In this document: positions 9,301-17,353 of the stretch, piece after piece
How positions within the stretch are numbered: position 1 is the first letter of the stretch
How the letters are laid out: each line of letters opens with the position of its first letter
NCBI RefSeq assembly: GCF_900474185.1
Contig: NZ_UCNW01000009.1
Span: 558,001-622,000, forward strand
Direction: 5' to 3'
Length of the DNA stretch: 64,000 nucleotides
From: Synechococcus sp. UW69
GTDB lineage: Bacteria; Cyanobacteriota; Cyanobacteriia; PCC-6307; Cyanobiaceae
Notes under the pieces: model-generated
Databases searched by the model: none
The model's input: the letters and a program-made list of their open reading frames with translations, nothing else
What the model was told of the DNA's origin: nothing
Position numbers and translations under genes: made by a program

Positions 9301-9574
9301 CCAGTTCCCAGGATCGTCGGCTGGTTTGCCCCTGTTGACGGCGGTGGGCCAGGGCCAGTCCCCAAACACACTGCACCGAATAGACGCAGTCCCGCACCCA
9401 GGCATCTCCATAGTTGCCATGGATGGTGTGGGCGGTGCTGGCGGGGAGCAGGCCGCTGATCGGGTCCTGCCGATCGAGAACGACCCGTTGGATCGATTGA
9501 TCCAGACGCTGAAGGTTTGTGGCGTGCTTCTGCGGAAGGTTTTCCGTCGTCGTCACAACCATGCCCTCATCCAT
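6386..9574 (-). CDS. GH15-like / phosphorylase b kinase alpha-like protein
   Basis: Very large (about 1062-residue) protein. The N-terminal part matches the glycoside hydrolase 15 fold as found in phosphorylase kinase alpha/beta subunits: GNYGDAWVRDCVYSVQCVW near residue 48, then NHGLPERNASSIGMAK and VVEDVSRLHYEPEELAAF. The C-terminal half is helical and not recognised. Cyanobacteria have no classical phosphorylase kinase partner, so a role in glucan metabolism is only inferred. I choose ATG 9574 (ATG 9562 is an alternative): the reading frame stays open further upstream, but that part is antisense to the divergent wecB-like gene. It converges on the oxidoreductase with a 15-base gap. Confidence 0.85.
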   Translation of the reverse strand: MDEGMVVTTTENLPQKHATNLQRLDQSIQRVVLDRQDPISGLLPASTAHTIHGNYGDAWVRDCVYSVQCVWGLALAHRRQQGQTSRRSWELEQRVVALMRGLMRSMMRQAVKVERFKESLHPLDALHAKYDSCTGESVVADDAWGHLQLDATSLFLLQLAQLTKGGCAVVHSRDEVDFLQNLVHYISRAYRTPDYGIWERGDKGNHGLPERNASSIGMAKAALESLDGLDLYGPHGDGSCVLLIPQGAIVRLRRALQGLLPRESASKEADSACLSVIGYPAWAVEDAALVERTGRRIRRELGGAYGYKRFLRDGHQTVVEDVSRLHYEPEELAAFEGIESEWPLFLAFELVTACCEGRSDEAQRLHSQLKALAVEQDGERLYPELYQVPASAVNEERLNPGSQAREANTNLPLIWTQSLVWLGEMLLNDLIRPEDIDPCGRRDPKQLGAEAVLVAMAPETDAVRHALLAAEVPIDPTTVIPVLSSDELKQRLKAAGTNPRLELSGRPGHRVETEDTARVYRQDGSISVFTPSVLEDRSSYLADDPEELLESVVDELHLLQRHWRGAGLPLLVIPIRETALDQHRDVVLKLADQLGSGVIETIPVRLGRLSQLVDQGQEVQLPPLQQKPVPASDQPQHVLRDATDLRDLTAAEEQELDDTPLEQLSQRLWSSALLHEQAEVLELLQRRLGPQGLQLSPDGHPVALRKLLEEVYQRGLRCEDWNVVRRCAGAMGMVHPQLEDALTDLLVRQKQVVVGRNYTGDSRLRQPMDSAAIAERIETTSGIDGRERMLEQELLLALDSVARREPALLKGSLTLQLGQLMLLLTSELALEKSLSQDEAFEALCSEAPHAIRKRLRAVLGDVEHARAALQRGEQLHVSGRVQWSVPDPLEETPGGGDWLQHRIRLGSFQKVPRDFYAGIWALLQHCRGLVIGDKLERRNRLNSRLVLEKTPGERNFAAQVDHLLSRIKAPEYRQLCSECLLSLMAFVEANPEVRFEDDLALDVVIGHAVRVGWQQSHPSLSPENYPQQKAQAWGQFYRSSPGDCRRWQVTALRELAEQEGLV

Positions 9575-9610
9575 CACCACCCCTAAATTCTCCAACGCAG
9601 CCCCTCGGCC

Positions 9611-10345
9611 ATGGATCCTGTTAGCACCACTCCCGATGACCGTCGCCGCTGCGAGGTGCTCGGCGTGCCTGTGGATGCCTGCCGCGACGTCTGTGCTGCA
9701 GCTCTCGGCCTGCACGCTCGGGGAGGGGGACGCATCGTCACCCTCAATGCCGAGATGACGATGTCTGCTCGGGCGGATGCCTCTCTGGGGCAAGCGATCG
9801 GGACCGCTGATTTGGTGATTCCGGATGGGGCTGGAGTGGTCTGGGCTCTTGCGCGTCAGCGGATCCGTGTCGTCAAAACAGCAGGGATCGAGCTTGCCTG
9901 GACCTTGCTGAATTACGCAGCAGCCCATCAATGGCGAGTTGCTTTGGTGGGTGCTTCACCTGAAGTGATGGAGACGCTGCGGGCGGACTTGCCCCAGCGG
10001 ATTAGCGGGCTCAATCTTGCCCTCACTGTGGATGGCTATCAATCACCGCAGGCCTGGCCCGGCATTGAGGCTCAGCTCAAGACATTGAAGCCGGATCTCG
10101 TTTTGGTGGCCCTGGGCGTGCCACGTCAGGAAACCTGGTCTGAGCGGGTTGCGTCCGGTCAGCCAGGGCTTTGGATGGGTGTTGGCGGCAGTTTTGATAT
10201 CTGGGCCGGCACCAAAAAACGTGCCCCCGGATGGATGTGCCGGATGCAGCTGGAGTGGTTGTATCGACTCATCCAGGAACCCTCCCGTTGGCGACGCATG
10301 CTTTCGCTGCCGGCCTTCGTTATGGATGTGATTCGGATGGGTTGA
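9611..10345 (+). CDS. WecB/TagA/CpsF-family glycosyltransferase
   Basis: Glycosyltransferase of family GT26 (N-acetylmannosaminyltransferase type), 244 residues. Members transfer a sugar from a UDP-sugar to an undecaprenyl-linked acceptor at the inner face of the membrane. Signatures seen are VTLNAEMT near residue 44, DLVIPDGAGVVWA at about 67-79 with the conserved Asp72 of the active site, and LGVPRQETW toward the C-terminus. It starts 36 bases from the divergent GH15-like gene. A wecA-like gene at 29.7 kb could make its lipid-linked acceptor (inference). Confidence 0.9.
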   Translation: MDPVSTTPDDRRRCEVLGVPVDACRDVCAAALGLHARGGGRIVTLNAEMTMSARADASLGQAIGTADLVIPDGAGVVWALARQRIRVVKTAGIELAWTLLNYAAAHQWRVALVGASPEVMETLRADLPQRISGLNLALTVDGYQSPQAWPGIEAQLKTLKPDLVLVALGVPRQETWSERVASGQPGLWMGVGGSFDIWAGTKKRAPGWMCRMQLEWLYRLIQEPSRWRRMLSLPAFVMDVIRMG

Positions 10346-10349
10346 GGTT

Positions 10350-10493
10350 TCAGCGGAAGCCCACAGAGGCTTGCCAGACAAAGGCAAGCAGCAGGAAGAA
10401 GACCGGGATCAACGGGAGGATGTCGATCAGCGGAGAGAAGGCCTGATAGGCCTCGGGCAGCTGTGCCAGCAGGTCGAGGGTAAAGGCGGCCAT
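10350..10493 (-). CDS. psbK: Photosystem II reaction centre protein K
   Basis: Small thylakoid membrane subunit of photosystem II near CP43. The 47-residue product has a short lumenal presequence-like head, the conserved [20 protein letters not shown] core, one transmembrane helix, and the end [14 protein letters not shown] 10493 gives the usual length; an ATG three codons upstream (10502) is also in frame. It lies 31 bases downstream of tgt on the same strand and is probably co-transcribed with it. Its stop is 4 bases from the stop of the convergent glycosyltransferase. Confidence 0.96.
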   Translation of the reverse strand: MAAFTLDLLAQLPEAYQAFSPLIDILPLIPVFFLLLAFVWQASVGFR

Positions 10494-10524
10494 CCCTTGC
10501 ATCAAAAAGGCGTTGGGCTGGACG

Positions 10525-11643
10525 CTACCACGTGTGATGGGCTGGTGAGTCCGGCTCCCAGGGAGCGAAATCCTCTGAAAAACAGCCGTCGCGAATGGCT
10601 TGTGCCATGGCGGACGTGAAACGCACCAATTGCGTGATGTTGTGAATGCTCAGCAAGGTGAGGCCCAGAAGTTCCTCGCTGCGAATCAGATGATGCAGAT
10701 AGGCCCGGGTGTGTCCAGTGCAGGCCACGCAGGAACAGCTCGGATCCAGGGGAGTGTGGTCGTGGCGGAAGCGGGCATTGCGCAGATTCCAGCGTTCGCC
10801 ACCCACCAGTGCTGTTCCATGGCGACCCAGTCGGGTGGGCAAGACACAGTCGAAGAGGTCGATGCCGTTGGCCACGGCGATGGCCATCTCGCGCAGGGTG
10901 CCGATGCCCATCAGATATCGCGGTTTGTTCGTTGGGAGTAAAGGCGTGACATCCCGCACGATTCGGTGCATCTCCTCCGCGGGCTCACCGACGCTGACGC
11001 CACCGACGGCGATTCCCGGTAGATCAAAGGAGGCGACGGCACGGGCACTCTCCCGCCGTAGATGCGGGAAACAGCCGCCCTGAACGATGCCGAACAGGGC
11101 CTGGTCCACGCGTGTGTGGGCTGTGACGCAGCGCTCGAGCCAGGCATGGGTGCGGCGACAGGCATCGATGACGTCGTTCTCCGTCGCCGGATAGGGCGGG
11201 CACTGGTCGAAGGCCATGGCCACATCCGCCCCGAGGGCCATCTGAATGCGGGTGGCATGTTCCGGTGTCATGTCGATGGTGCGTCCATCGCGGGGGTTCC
11301 GGAACACCACGCCGCGGTCATCGATTTTGTTGAGGTCCCCCAGGCTGAACACCTGAAAGCCCCCGGAGTCGGTGAGCATCGGCCCGTCCCAGCCCATGAA
11401 ACGGTGCAGGCCACCTGCAGCCGCCACGATCTCTTCGCCGGGCTGCAAATGCAGGTGGTAGGTGTTGGAGAGCACCATCTGGGCACCCGTGTGGCTCAGT
11501 TGCTCGGTGCTGATGCCCTTAACGGTCGCCAGGGTGCCCACCGGCATGAAGCGTGGTGTTTGAACCGGCCCATGAGGGGTCGTAAACGTGCCGCACCGGG
11601 CCGCTGTGTTGGCGCAATGCGCGTTGATCTCAAAGCCGAACAA
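10525..11643 (-). CDS. tgt: Queuine tRNA-ribosyltransferase
   Basis: Exchanges guanine-34 for a queuine precursor in the GUN-anticodon tRNAs. The 372-residue TIM-barrel protein shows the catalytic motif [11 protein letters not shown] (Asp92), the second active-site region [12 protein letters not shown], and the zinc site C-S-C-V-A-C with the downstream YLHHL histidine. All key residues are present. psbK follows on the same strand. The YhhQ-like transporter at the window end would supply the precursor base if this strain salvages queuosine rather than making it. Confidence 0.96.
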   Translation of the reverse strand: MFGFEINAHCANTAARCGTFTTPHGPVQTPRFMPVGTLATVKGISTEQLSHTGAQMVLSNTYHLHLQPGEEIVAAAGGLHRFMGWDGPMLTDSGGFQVFSLGDLNKIDDRGVVFRNPRDGRTIDMTPEHATRIQMALGADVAMAFDQCPPYPATENDVIDACRRTHAWLERCVTAHTRVDQALFGIVQGGCFPHLRRESARAVASFDLPGIAVGGVSVGEPAEEMHRIVRDVTPLLPTNKPRYLMGIGTLREMAIAVANGIDLFDCVLPTRLGRHGTALVGGERWNLRNARFRHDHTPLDPSCSCVACTGHTRAYLHHLIRSEELLGLTLLSIHNITQLVRFTSAMAQAIRDGCFSEDFAPWEPDSPAHHTW

Positions 11644-11672
11644 GGCCGATCTGCCCCTGCAATGAACCTACG

Positions 11673-12443
11673 GTGAGGGCTGATTGCACCCGTCACGCCA
11701 TTCCCCGGAGCGCTCCGTCCTGGCTATCTGATCTGGCGGGAGCCTGGATCTTCTACACGGTGCTGCCCGCATGGCCCTGGCCGCAGCCCTCGTTTCAGCG
11801 CATTGCTCGCTTTGCTCCCTGGATGGGGCTGATGATCGGAGCGCTGCAGGGGCTGCTCTGGAGTTGTCTTTCGGGGTTGGGTTGGCCTCCTGCAGCCTGT
11901 GCCCCCTGCGTGGTGGCTCTCGGAATCCAACTCAGTGGTGGGTTGCACCACGACGGCTTGATCGACACGGCGGATGGCCTCGGGGCGCCTGTGGAACGGA
12001 GGCTGGAGGCTATGGAAGACAGCCGGGTGGGTGCCAGTGGCGTGCTGGCTCTCGTGATGGTGCTGCTGCTGCAAGTCGCGGCGCTGATCCAACTGGGGCC
12101 CCAGGCCCCAATGGTGCTCTGTCTGGCTGCGTTCTGGGCACGGGTGTCACCGCTATGGGCCATGGTGCGGTTCGACTATCTGCGTGTCGATGGAACCGCT
12201 GCTTTTCATCGCGACAACGCCAGGCCGCTCTGGGATGCACTGCCCACGTTGCTGGCTGTGGCGCTGCTAGCTGCGCTTGTGGCGCCCCTCCCTCTTCTCT
12301 TTGGGGGTGTTGTGGCGATCCTTGTTGCCCAGGGCCTCGGGCGACGTCTGGGGGGGCATACCGGCGACAGCTATGGAGCGGTTCTCGTTCTGACCGAGAT
12401 GATCACTCTGCTCGGCCTGGCGTTGTTTCTGCTGGCCAATTGA
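11673..12443 (+). CDS. cobS: Adenosylcobinamide-GDP ribazoletransferase
   Basis: Last-step enzyme of cobalamin nucleotide-loop assembly; joins adenosylcobinamide-GDP and alpha-ribazole at the membrane. The 256-residue protein is strongly hydrophobic, with several transmembrane helices and the family motif GGLHHDGLIDTADGLG near residue 89. Marine picocyanobacteria use pseudocobalamin, so the lower ligand may be adenine (established for the group, not visible here). Start is GTG at 11673. Its 3' end overlaps the convergent histidine kinase by 41 bases. Confidence 0.93.
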   Translation: MRADCTRHAIPRSAPSWLSDLAGAWIFYTVLPAWPWPQPSFQRIARFAPWMGLMIGALQGLLWSCLSGLGWPPAACAPCVVALGIQLSGGLHHDGLIDTADGLGAPVERRLEAMEDSRVGASGVLALVMVLLLQVAALIQLGPQAPMVLCLAAFWARVSPLWAMVRFDYLRVDGTAAFHRDNARPLWDALPTLLAVALLAALVAPLPLLFGGVVAILVAQGLGRRLGGHTGDSYGAVLVLTEMITLLGLALFLLAN

Positions 12444-13542
12444 GGATGAACGCATTGCCCTCAGCGGGCAGATCCGGAGCGATCGTGGTTGGCTCCACGC
12501 AGAGGCTGAGGTTGCGGCCCTGCCGTTCCGCTAAGGACCGTGCGAGGGCGAGCCCCAGGCCGGTGCCGGAACGGTCTTGGCCCGTTGATCCCCGCGCTCC
12601 CCTCTCGAAAATCATCTCCCTCTCCTCGATGGGGATTGGCGGTCCGTCGTCCCAGACGCAGAGCCCGTCGGGCAACAGACACAGGCCCACGCTGCAACCC
12701 GCTGGGCTGTAGCGGAACGCATTTTCCAGGAGGTTGGCGACGATTTCTGCGATGGTGCCGTCTTGGGACGGCTGATCAATCCACTGGGGCCACTCTTGCG
12801 GCCCCTCCCAGGGGCGTCCCTGCAGGCTTGCTGTCGCTTCCGCTCGCTCCAGCAGAGGCATCAGCAGGCTCCGCATCGTTGCCTCGCCTTCAGCGGGCCC
12901 GGGGGGTAAGAGGGTCGGGCCCAGGGTCTCCTGCTGTGGCAGGCGCTGTTGTCCAAGGTCATCCAGAACGTCGATGTACTGGCCCAGTTGCCTTTGCTCC
13001 GAAAGCATGCCCTCCACGAGTGGACGGTGGGAGCTGTCAGCTTCGAGGCGCCGCATTAGCAGCTGGGCGTAGGTGCGCAGGGCCGCCAACGGATTGCGCA
13101 ATTGGTGAACGAGGGTGCGCAGTTGATCGTTTTGTTGGCTCAGTTCCTGGCGGAGTTGCAGGCATTCCAGGTCTCGTCCAAGAGCGTGGCTGATGGCAGC
13201 AGCACTGCGCCGCATTCGCTGGTCCAAGCTCAGATTCCAGCTCCGTTGAGGATCCAGATCGGCTCGCAGTGCTCCCAGGATCAATCCGGCATCCTGTAGG
13301 GGGTACCAACGCCGGCTCTGATGCGGCAGGCGCAGGTAGGGGTCGGCGTCGGCGGCGGGAAGGGACCGTTCATTGGCGGACCATTGCCGGATGAGCAGCA
13401 AGGGCGGGCCTTGTTGATTGGGTGGTGTACTGACGTAAAGCCCCAGATGCTGAATGCCTTCTTTGGCGGTTAGATCGGCCAGCTGTTGGTCTGTGAATTC
13501 AAAAAATCGATCGGTGAGTTGCATCAGATCCGGTCGATCCAT
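12403..13542 (-). CDS. Two-component sensor histidine kinase without transmembrane segments
   Basis: Cytosolic sensor kinase of 379 residues. The phosphoacceptor His146 is in LVHQLRNPLAALRTYAQLL; the ATPase domain has NLLENAFRYSP (N box), WDDGPPIP (G1) and GTGLGLALARSLAE (G2). The N-terminal 120 residues resemble a GAF-like sensor region. No membrane helix is seen. It may correspond to the Hik2/chloroplast-sensor-kinase group that senses redox state, but this is a guess from domain layout. No response regulator gene is adjacent. It converges on cobS with overlapping ends. Confidence 0.88.
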   Translation of the reverse strand: MDRPDLMQLTDRFFEFTDQQLADLTAKEGIQHLGLYVSTPPNQQGPPLLLIRQWSANERSLPAADADPYLRLPHQSRRWYPLQDAGLILGALRADLDPQRSWNLSLDQRMRRSAAAISHALGRDLECLQLRQELSQQNDQLRTLVHQLRNPLAALRTYAQLLMRRLEADSSHRPLVEGMLSEQRQLGQYIDVLDDLGQQRLPQQETLGPTLLPPGPAEGEATMRSLLMPLLERAEATASLQGRPWEGPQEWPQWIDQPSQDGTIAEIVANLLENAFRYSPAGCSVGLCLLPDGLCVWDDGPPIPIEEREMIFERGARGSTGQDRSGTGLGLALARSLAERQGRNLSLCVEPTTIAPDLPAEGNAFILNWPAETTPGRAE

Positions 13543-13906
13543 TCACGTGCTTGAGCAAGCCTGCGGGAGGGGGGCTTGAAAAATCTGGGAAAAGTCTTAA
13601 GATCCTCTTATCGACCGAGGCGCTGTTCTTTGTGAACAGACGCCCACCATCTCTCACAACGGTTGCATTTGTTGTGCGACCAAAGCTACAGCAGAGGTTG
13701 AAGTGTCCTCAGCTGATTCCCGCTTGGGTGTTGGTGTTCTGCCGGCAGTTGTGGTGCGCCCGCAATTGCCTCGACGCGGTCCCTTGCGTCTGGCGTTTTT
13801 GCGCCGACGGCTATTGACGATTCCGTGGTGATGGTCATTTCGCCGAAACGGATTTCGTCTGTTCTGACGATTCACCCCGTTCTTCCTTTCGTACCGGAGC
13901 CCTTCC
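13543..13906. other. 364-base intergenic region upstream of the DUF3155 gene
   Basis: This gap between the divergent kinase and DUF3155 genes must hold both promoters. No clear -10/-35 pair or operator was recognised. A possible 42-codon reading frame on the plus strand (GTG 13703 to TGA 13831) has AGAGG seven bases before the GTG and encodes an Arg/Leu/Val-rich peptide. It may be a leader peptide or chance. An 88-codon frame at 13551-13817 has poor, cysteine-rich composition and is probably not a gene. Confidence 0.4.
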
Positions 13907-14275
13907 ATGTCCAAGAAGCGCAAGCGCATCAGTCGTCGTCGTCTGGCAGGTCAGCGGGTCTTGGCGCATGTGCCAACCCATCACCTTGAAACCGGTGAGT
14001 ACAAGCCCGTCACTGCCGCGCGTCGGTACATCGCTGAGGCCGGTTTGGTATCTCCAGCGCTGCTGAACGTGCGCCGGAATGAGCACACCACCGATCGCTT
14101 CTTCTGGGGTGAGAAGGGCTTGTTTAGTGCGCAATACGCCGAAGAGAATCATTTCCTCTTCCCGTCGTTGCGCACCATCGTTGATTCCATTGGCGAAGAC
14201 AAGCTCTTTGAAGGCCTTGAGCTTGGCGCTGATGACTGGGAGGAAATGGAGGAGTACGAGTACGCCTTCGTTTGA
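13907..14275 (+). CDS. DUF3155 domain-containing protein
   Basis: Conserved cyanobacterial protein of 122 residues and unknown function. The N-terminus is very basic (KKRKRISRRRL), followed by a segment rich in His, Thr and Tyr and an acidic C-terminus (ADDWEEMEEYEYAFV). The strong charge split suggests nucleic-acid or ribosome contact at one end, but that is inference. GAGCC before ATG 13907 is a weak ribosome site. Its stop abuts the stop of the convergent esterase gene (14275/14276) with no spacer. Confidence 0.82.
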   Translation: MSKKRKRISRRRLAGQRVLAHVPTHHLETGEYKPVTAARRYIAEAGLVSPALLNVRRNEHTTDRFFWGEKGLFSAQYAEENHFLFPSLRTIVDSIGEDKLFEGLELGADDWEEMEEYEYAFV

Positions 14276-14848
14276 TCAGGCGCTCTTCAGAACACGCTCG
14301 ATAAACAGCACGATTGGCTGCACCATCTCATCAGGGATGGTGTGGCCGTTTTTGAATGGCAGGGTCTGGCATCGATCTGATTGCAATTGCGAGCCGATTG
14401 CTTGCATGGCTTGGAAAGGCACCACGGGATCTTCAGAACCATGCATCAGTAAAACGGGGGGATGCTGCTCGGGTGGAGCCCAGTTGGGATGCGGGTAGCC
14501 GCTGCAGCTGATGACCCCTGCCACAGGCAGGGAGCAGCTGCAGTCCAGAGCCATGGCTCCCCCCTGGGAAAAGCCGAACACCACCGTTTGTTCCAGGCCA
14601 AGGCCTGACTTGCTCAGGTCTTGCAATTGAGCCTTCAGGCGGTCAACGGCCGTGGGCACGGCGCTCCACTGGGCGGGGAACAAGCCGTACCACTGACGTC
14701 CCCCCGGTTGGTCTGGGTGGAGTTCAGGGGCCTCCAGGCACACCACATCAAGCTCCTTGGAGGTTTCACAGGCCAGGCGATCGCCCAGAGGTTTCAGATC
14801 ATCTCCATTGGCTCCCCAGCCGTGGAGGAGCACCAGCCGGCCATCCAT
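14276..14848 (-). CDS. Alpha/beta-hydrolase (phospholipase/carboxylesterase family)
   Basis: Serine hydrolase of 190 residues. The oxyanion region LLHGWGANGDDL is near the start, the nucleophile elbow GFSQGG has Ser94, and the likely triad partners are Asp140 in MHGSEDPVVPF and His169 in KNGHTIP. This spacing matches the small acyl-protein-thioesterase-like carboxylesterases. There is no signal peptide, so it acts in the cytosol. Substrate is unknown. It is divergent from purH. Confidence 0.88.
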   Translation of the reverse strand: MDGRLVLLHGWGANGDDLKPLGDRLACETSKELDVVCLEAPELHPDQPGGRQWYGLFPAQWSAVPTAVDRLKAQLQDLSKSGLGLEQTVVFGFSQGGAMALDCSCSLPVAGVISCSGYPHPNWAPPEQHPPVLLMHGSEDPVVPFQAMQAIGSQLQSDRCQTLPFKNGHTIPDEMVQPIVLFIERVLKSA

Positions 14849-14904
14849 CGGGCATCAACATCACTGCTGCGTAGGTTGGCTCACGACCCAGTCACGACCC
14901 TTCG

Positions 14905-16467
14905 ATGGCTCCTGTCGCTCTGTTGAGTGTTTCCGATAAGTCCGGGCTGGTGCCTCTGGCGGAGGCCCTGCATCGGACCCATGGCTATCAGTTGCTCTCC
15001 AGTGGAGGCACAGCCAAGGTGCTGGAGCAGGCGGGCCTTCCGGTCACCCGTGTGGCGGATCACACCGGGGCTCCAGAAATTCTTGGCGGTCGTGTGAAAA
15101 CACTGCACCCAAGGGTGCACGGCGGAATACTGGCCAAGCGGGGTGATGCAGCCCATACGGCTGATCTGGAACAGCAGAACATCGCCCCCATCGATGTGGT
15201 GGTGGTCAACCTTTACCCCTTCCGAGAAACGGTCGCCCGGCCGGATGTCAGTTGGAACCAGGCCATCGAGAACATCGATATCGGTGGCCCCGCCATGGTG
15301 CGGGCGGCTGCCAAGAACCATGCCGATGTGGCCGTCCTCACAAGCCCTGATCAATACGATCGTTTGTTGACCGCCATGGCGGAGTCCGGCGGGAGTGTGC
15401 CTTCGGATCTGCGTCGCCAATTGGCCCTTGAAGCGTTCCAGCACACAGCGTCTTACGACACTGCAATCAGCCGCTGGATGGTCGAGCAAAGCTCAGTGGA
15501 AGACAGCCCCTGGCTGGAAGCTGCCCCTCTGCGCCAGACCCTGCGGTATGGGGAAAATCCCCACCAAAAAGCGCACTGGTTCAGTCATCCCAAGCAGGGT
15601 TGGGGCGGTGCGATTCAGCTGCAGGGCAAGGAGCTGAGCACAAATAACCTTCTGGATCTGGAGGCTGCTCTCGCCACCGTGCGTGAGTTTGGCTATGGGG
15701 CCGATGGTGACGCACCGGCTTTGCAACCGGCGGCCGTCGTCGTCAAGCACACCAATCCTTGTGGTGTGGCGATCGGGTCAACGTTGCCTGCCGCATTGAC
15801 CCGGGCTCTGGATGCTGACCGGGTTAGTGCTTTCGGCGGCATCATTGCCATGAATGGTGTTGTGGAAGCCACGGCGGCCCGTGAAATCACCAGTCTTTTC
15901 CTGGAATGTGTGGTGGCACCAGGATTTACGGCCGAAGCGCGGGAGGTGCTTTCGGCCAAGGCGAATCTGCGGCTTTTGGAGCTGTCTCCTCAGGCCATCG
16001 ACGCAGCTGGTCCCGATCATGTGAGAAGCATTCTTGGCGGGCTCCTGGTTCAGGATTTGGATGACCAGGCGATCACGCCGGCAGATTGGACTGTGCCAAG
16101 CCAGCGTCCGCCTACACCCCAAGAAAAGCTGGATTTGGAATTTGCGTGGCGCTTGGTGCGTCACGTTCGCTCCAACGCCATCGTGGTAGCTCGGGATGGC
16201 CAGAGTCTCGGAGTGGGTGCTGGCCAGATGAATCGGGTGGGATCGGCCCGGATTGCCCTGGAGGCTGCGGGTGATCAGGCCCAGGGGGCGGTGCTGGCCA
16301 GTGATGGTTTCTTCCCCTTTGACGACACGGTGCGTCTGGCCGCCAGCCATGGCATCACCGCCGTGATCCATCCCGGCGGGAGCATGCGCGATGGCGATTC
16401 GATCAAGGCTTGTGATGAGCTCGGTCTGGCGATGCAGCTCACGGGCCGCCGTCATTTCCTTCATTAA
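14905..16467 (+). CDS. purH: Bifunctional AICAR formyltransferase / IMP cyclohydrolase
   Basis: Carries out the last two steps of purine synthesis, from AICAR to IMP, using 10-formyl-THF. The 520-residue length is normal. The N-terminal MGS-like cyclohydrolase domain (about 1-190) begins [18 protein letters not shown] and contains [16 protein letters not shown]. The C-terminal formyltransferase domain carries [11 protein letters not shown] and ends [11 protein letters not shown]...[13 protein letters not shown]. The ATG at 14905 is used. It is probably a single-gene unit: DUF4079 follows after 56 bases and a hairpin. Confidence 0.97.
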   Translation: MAPVALLSVSDKSGLVPLAEALHRTHGYQLLSSGGTAKVLEQAGLPVTRVADHTGAPEILGGRVKTLHPRVHGGILAKRGDAAHTADLEQQNIAPIDVVVVNLYPFRETVARPDVSWNQAIENIDIGGPAMVRAAAKNHADVAVLTSPDQYDRLLTAMAESGGSVPSDLRRQLALEAFQHTASYDTAISRWMVEQSSVEDSPWLEAAPLRQTLRYGENPHQKAHWFSHPKQGWGGAIQLQGKELSTNNLLDLEAALATVREFGYGADGDAPALQPAAVVVKHTNPCGVAIGSTLPAALTRALDADRVSAFGGIIAMNGVVEATAAREITSLFLECVVAPGFTAEAREVLSAKANLRLLELSPQAIDAAGPDHVRSILGGLLVQDLDDQAITPADWTVPSQRPPTPQEKLDLEFAWRLVRHVRSNAIVVARDGQSLGVGAGQMNRVGSARIALEAAGDQAQGAVLASDGFFPFDDTVRLAASHGITAVIHPGGSMRDGDSIKACDELGLAMQLTGRRHFLH

Positions 16468-16478
16468 CCCTGGTGGTG

Positions 16479-16494
16479 GGGGGCGTCGGCCCCC
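16479..16494 (+). terminator. GC-rich hairpin after purH (possible terminator)
   Basis: GGGGGC and GCCCCC form a perfect six-pair stem around a four-base loop 12 bases after the purH stop. No T-run follows, so it is a weak terminator candidate; it could also be an mRNA end-stabilising hairpin. Confidence 0.35.
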
Positions 16495-16523
16495 TAGCCT
16501 CGCGAGACTGACGCTCCGCGCCG

Positions 16524-16982
16524 ATGCTCGCCACCCTTCCCTTCAGCCTCAATTTCGCTCACCCACTGATGGAGTGGAGCTTGCTTGCCGTGGGTGGTTG
16601 GGCCCTTTACTTGGGGATCAAGGCCAAAAAAACGCGCACTGGTACCCCAGAGCAGCGTAAAAGTCTCGCGCCGAAAAAGTTTGCCCAGCGCCATTACCTG
16701 TGGGGGAGCATCCTGCTGGCCGCGATGACCCTCAGCACGCTGGGTGGGATGACCGTGACGTATCTGAATAACGGCAAGTTGTTCGTCGGGCCGCATCTGC
16801 TGGTTGGTCTGGCCATGACCGGCATGATTGCCGTCGCTGCATCGCTTTCACCCTTGATGCAACGTGGCAATTTGATTGCCCGCAAGGCCCATGTGGGCTT
16901 GAACATGGGCATGCTGACGCTGTTCCTCTGGCAAGCCTTTAGCGGAATGGAGATCGTTAACAAGATCTGGACCAACCGCTGA
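16524..16982 (+). CDS. DUF4079 domain-containing membrane protein
   Basis: Conserved cyanobacterial and plastid-lineage membrane protein of 152 residues, function unknown. Four hydrophobic segments are visible (about 12-32, 65-85, 95-115 and 125-142), with a basic loop KAKKTRTGTPEQRKS between the first two. A histidine in the second half (GPHLLVG) and one in ARKAHVGLN could be haem-like ligands as in cytochrome b561-type folds, but this is speculative. A shortened, broken second copy of this gene lies at 17060-17290. Confidence 0.85.
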   Translation: MLATLPFSLNFAHPLMEWSLLAVGGWALYLGIKAKKTRTGTPEQRKSLAPKKFAQRHYLWGSILLAAMTLSTLGGMTVTYLNNGKLFVGPHLLVGLAMTGMIAVAASLSPLMQRGNLIARKAHVGLNMGMLTLFLWQAFSGMEIVNKIWTNR

Positions 16983-16991
16983 AGCCCGCTC

Positions 16992-17045
16992 AGAAGGCTG
17001 CTCGCTGACGTGGTGGGCAGCTCACCCGTGGGTGGCATGGAAGTC
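16992..17045 (-). repeat. Partial copy of the DUF1997 gene end (repeat copy 1)
   Basis: About 54 bases match the last part of the DUF1997 gene at 21227-21281 in the same orientation, with a handful of mismatches and one missing base. Read on the minus strand it would encode DFHATHG, like DFHASHG in the intact gene, and then goes out of frame. It lies nine bases after the DUF4079 stop. It is a gene-end fragment left by duplication or recombination. Confidence 0.8.
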
Positions 17046-17059
17046 CACCTGAATGAATC

Positions 17060-17290
17060 AGGCTGGAGTGCACTCGATACTTCGACTATGTATCTGGGAT
17101 CAAGGCTAAAAATGTCGCGCTGAAAAAGTTTCCCCAGCGCCATATCGTCGCGGACAGCATCCTGCTGGTCGAGTTGGCCTTGACAGGGATTCTTGCCATT
17201 GTTGTATCACTCCCACAGCTCATGAAGTGGGGCAATGTGATTGCGCATAAGCTTCATATTTTCCTGAACACGCTGCTGCTGTTTCTCTGA
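17060..17290 (+). pseudogene. Truncated second copy of the DUF4079 gene
   Basis: Reading from about 17090, the sequence encodes YLGIKAK, then AL-KKFPQRH, SILL, LALTGILAIVVSL, and WGNVIAHKLHIFLNTLLLFL followed by TGA at 17288-17290. This lines up with YLGIKAK, APKKFAQRH, SILL, LAMTGMIAVAASL and RGNLIARKAHVGLNMGMLTLFL of the intact DUF4079 protein just upstream. The copy lacks the N-terminus, part of the basic loop and about 28 residues in the middle, and the reading frame is lost near the start (GGGAT for GGGGAT). There is no start codon in a sensible place. It is a decayed tandem duplicate. Confidence 0.85.
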
Positions 17291-17353
17291 TAAGCGGCTT
17301 CCGGCTTGTTCTTAAACGTAATTGTTGAAGGTAATTGCGCTGCGATCTTTCGA

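Noticed and set aside
9575-9931. Upstream extension of the GH15-like protein
   Set aside because: The extra 119 residues are antisense to the WecB-like gene and not family-like; the start at 9574 leaves room for divergent promoters.
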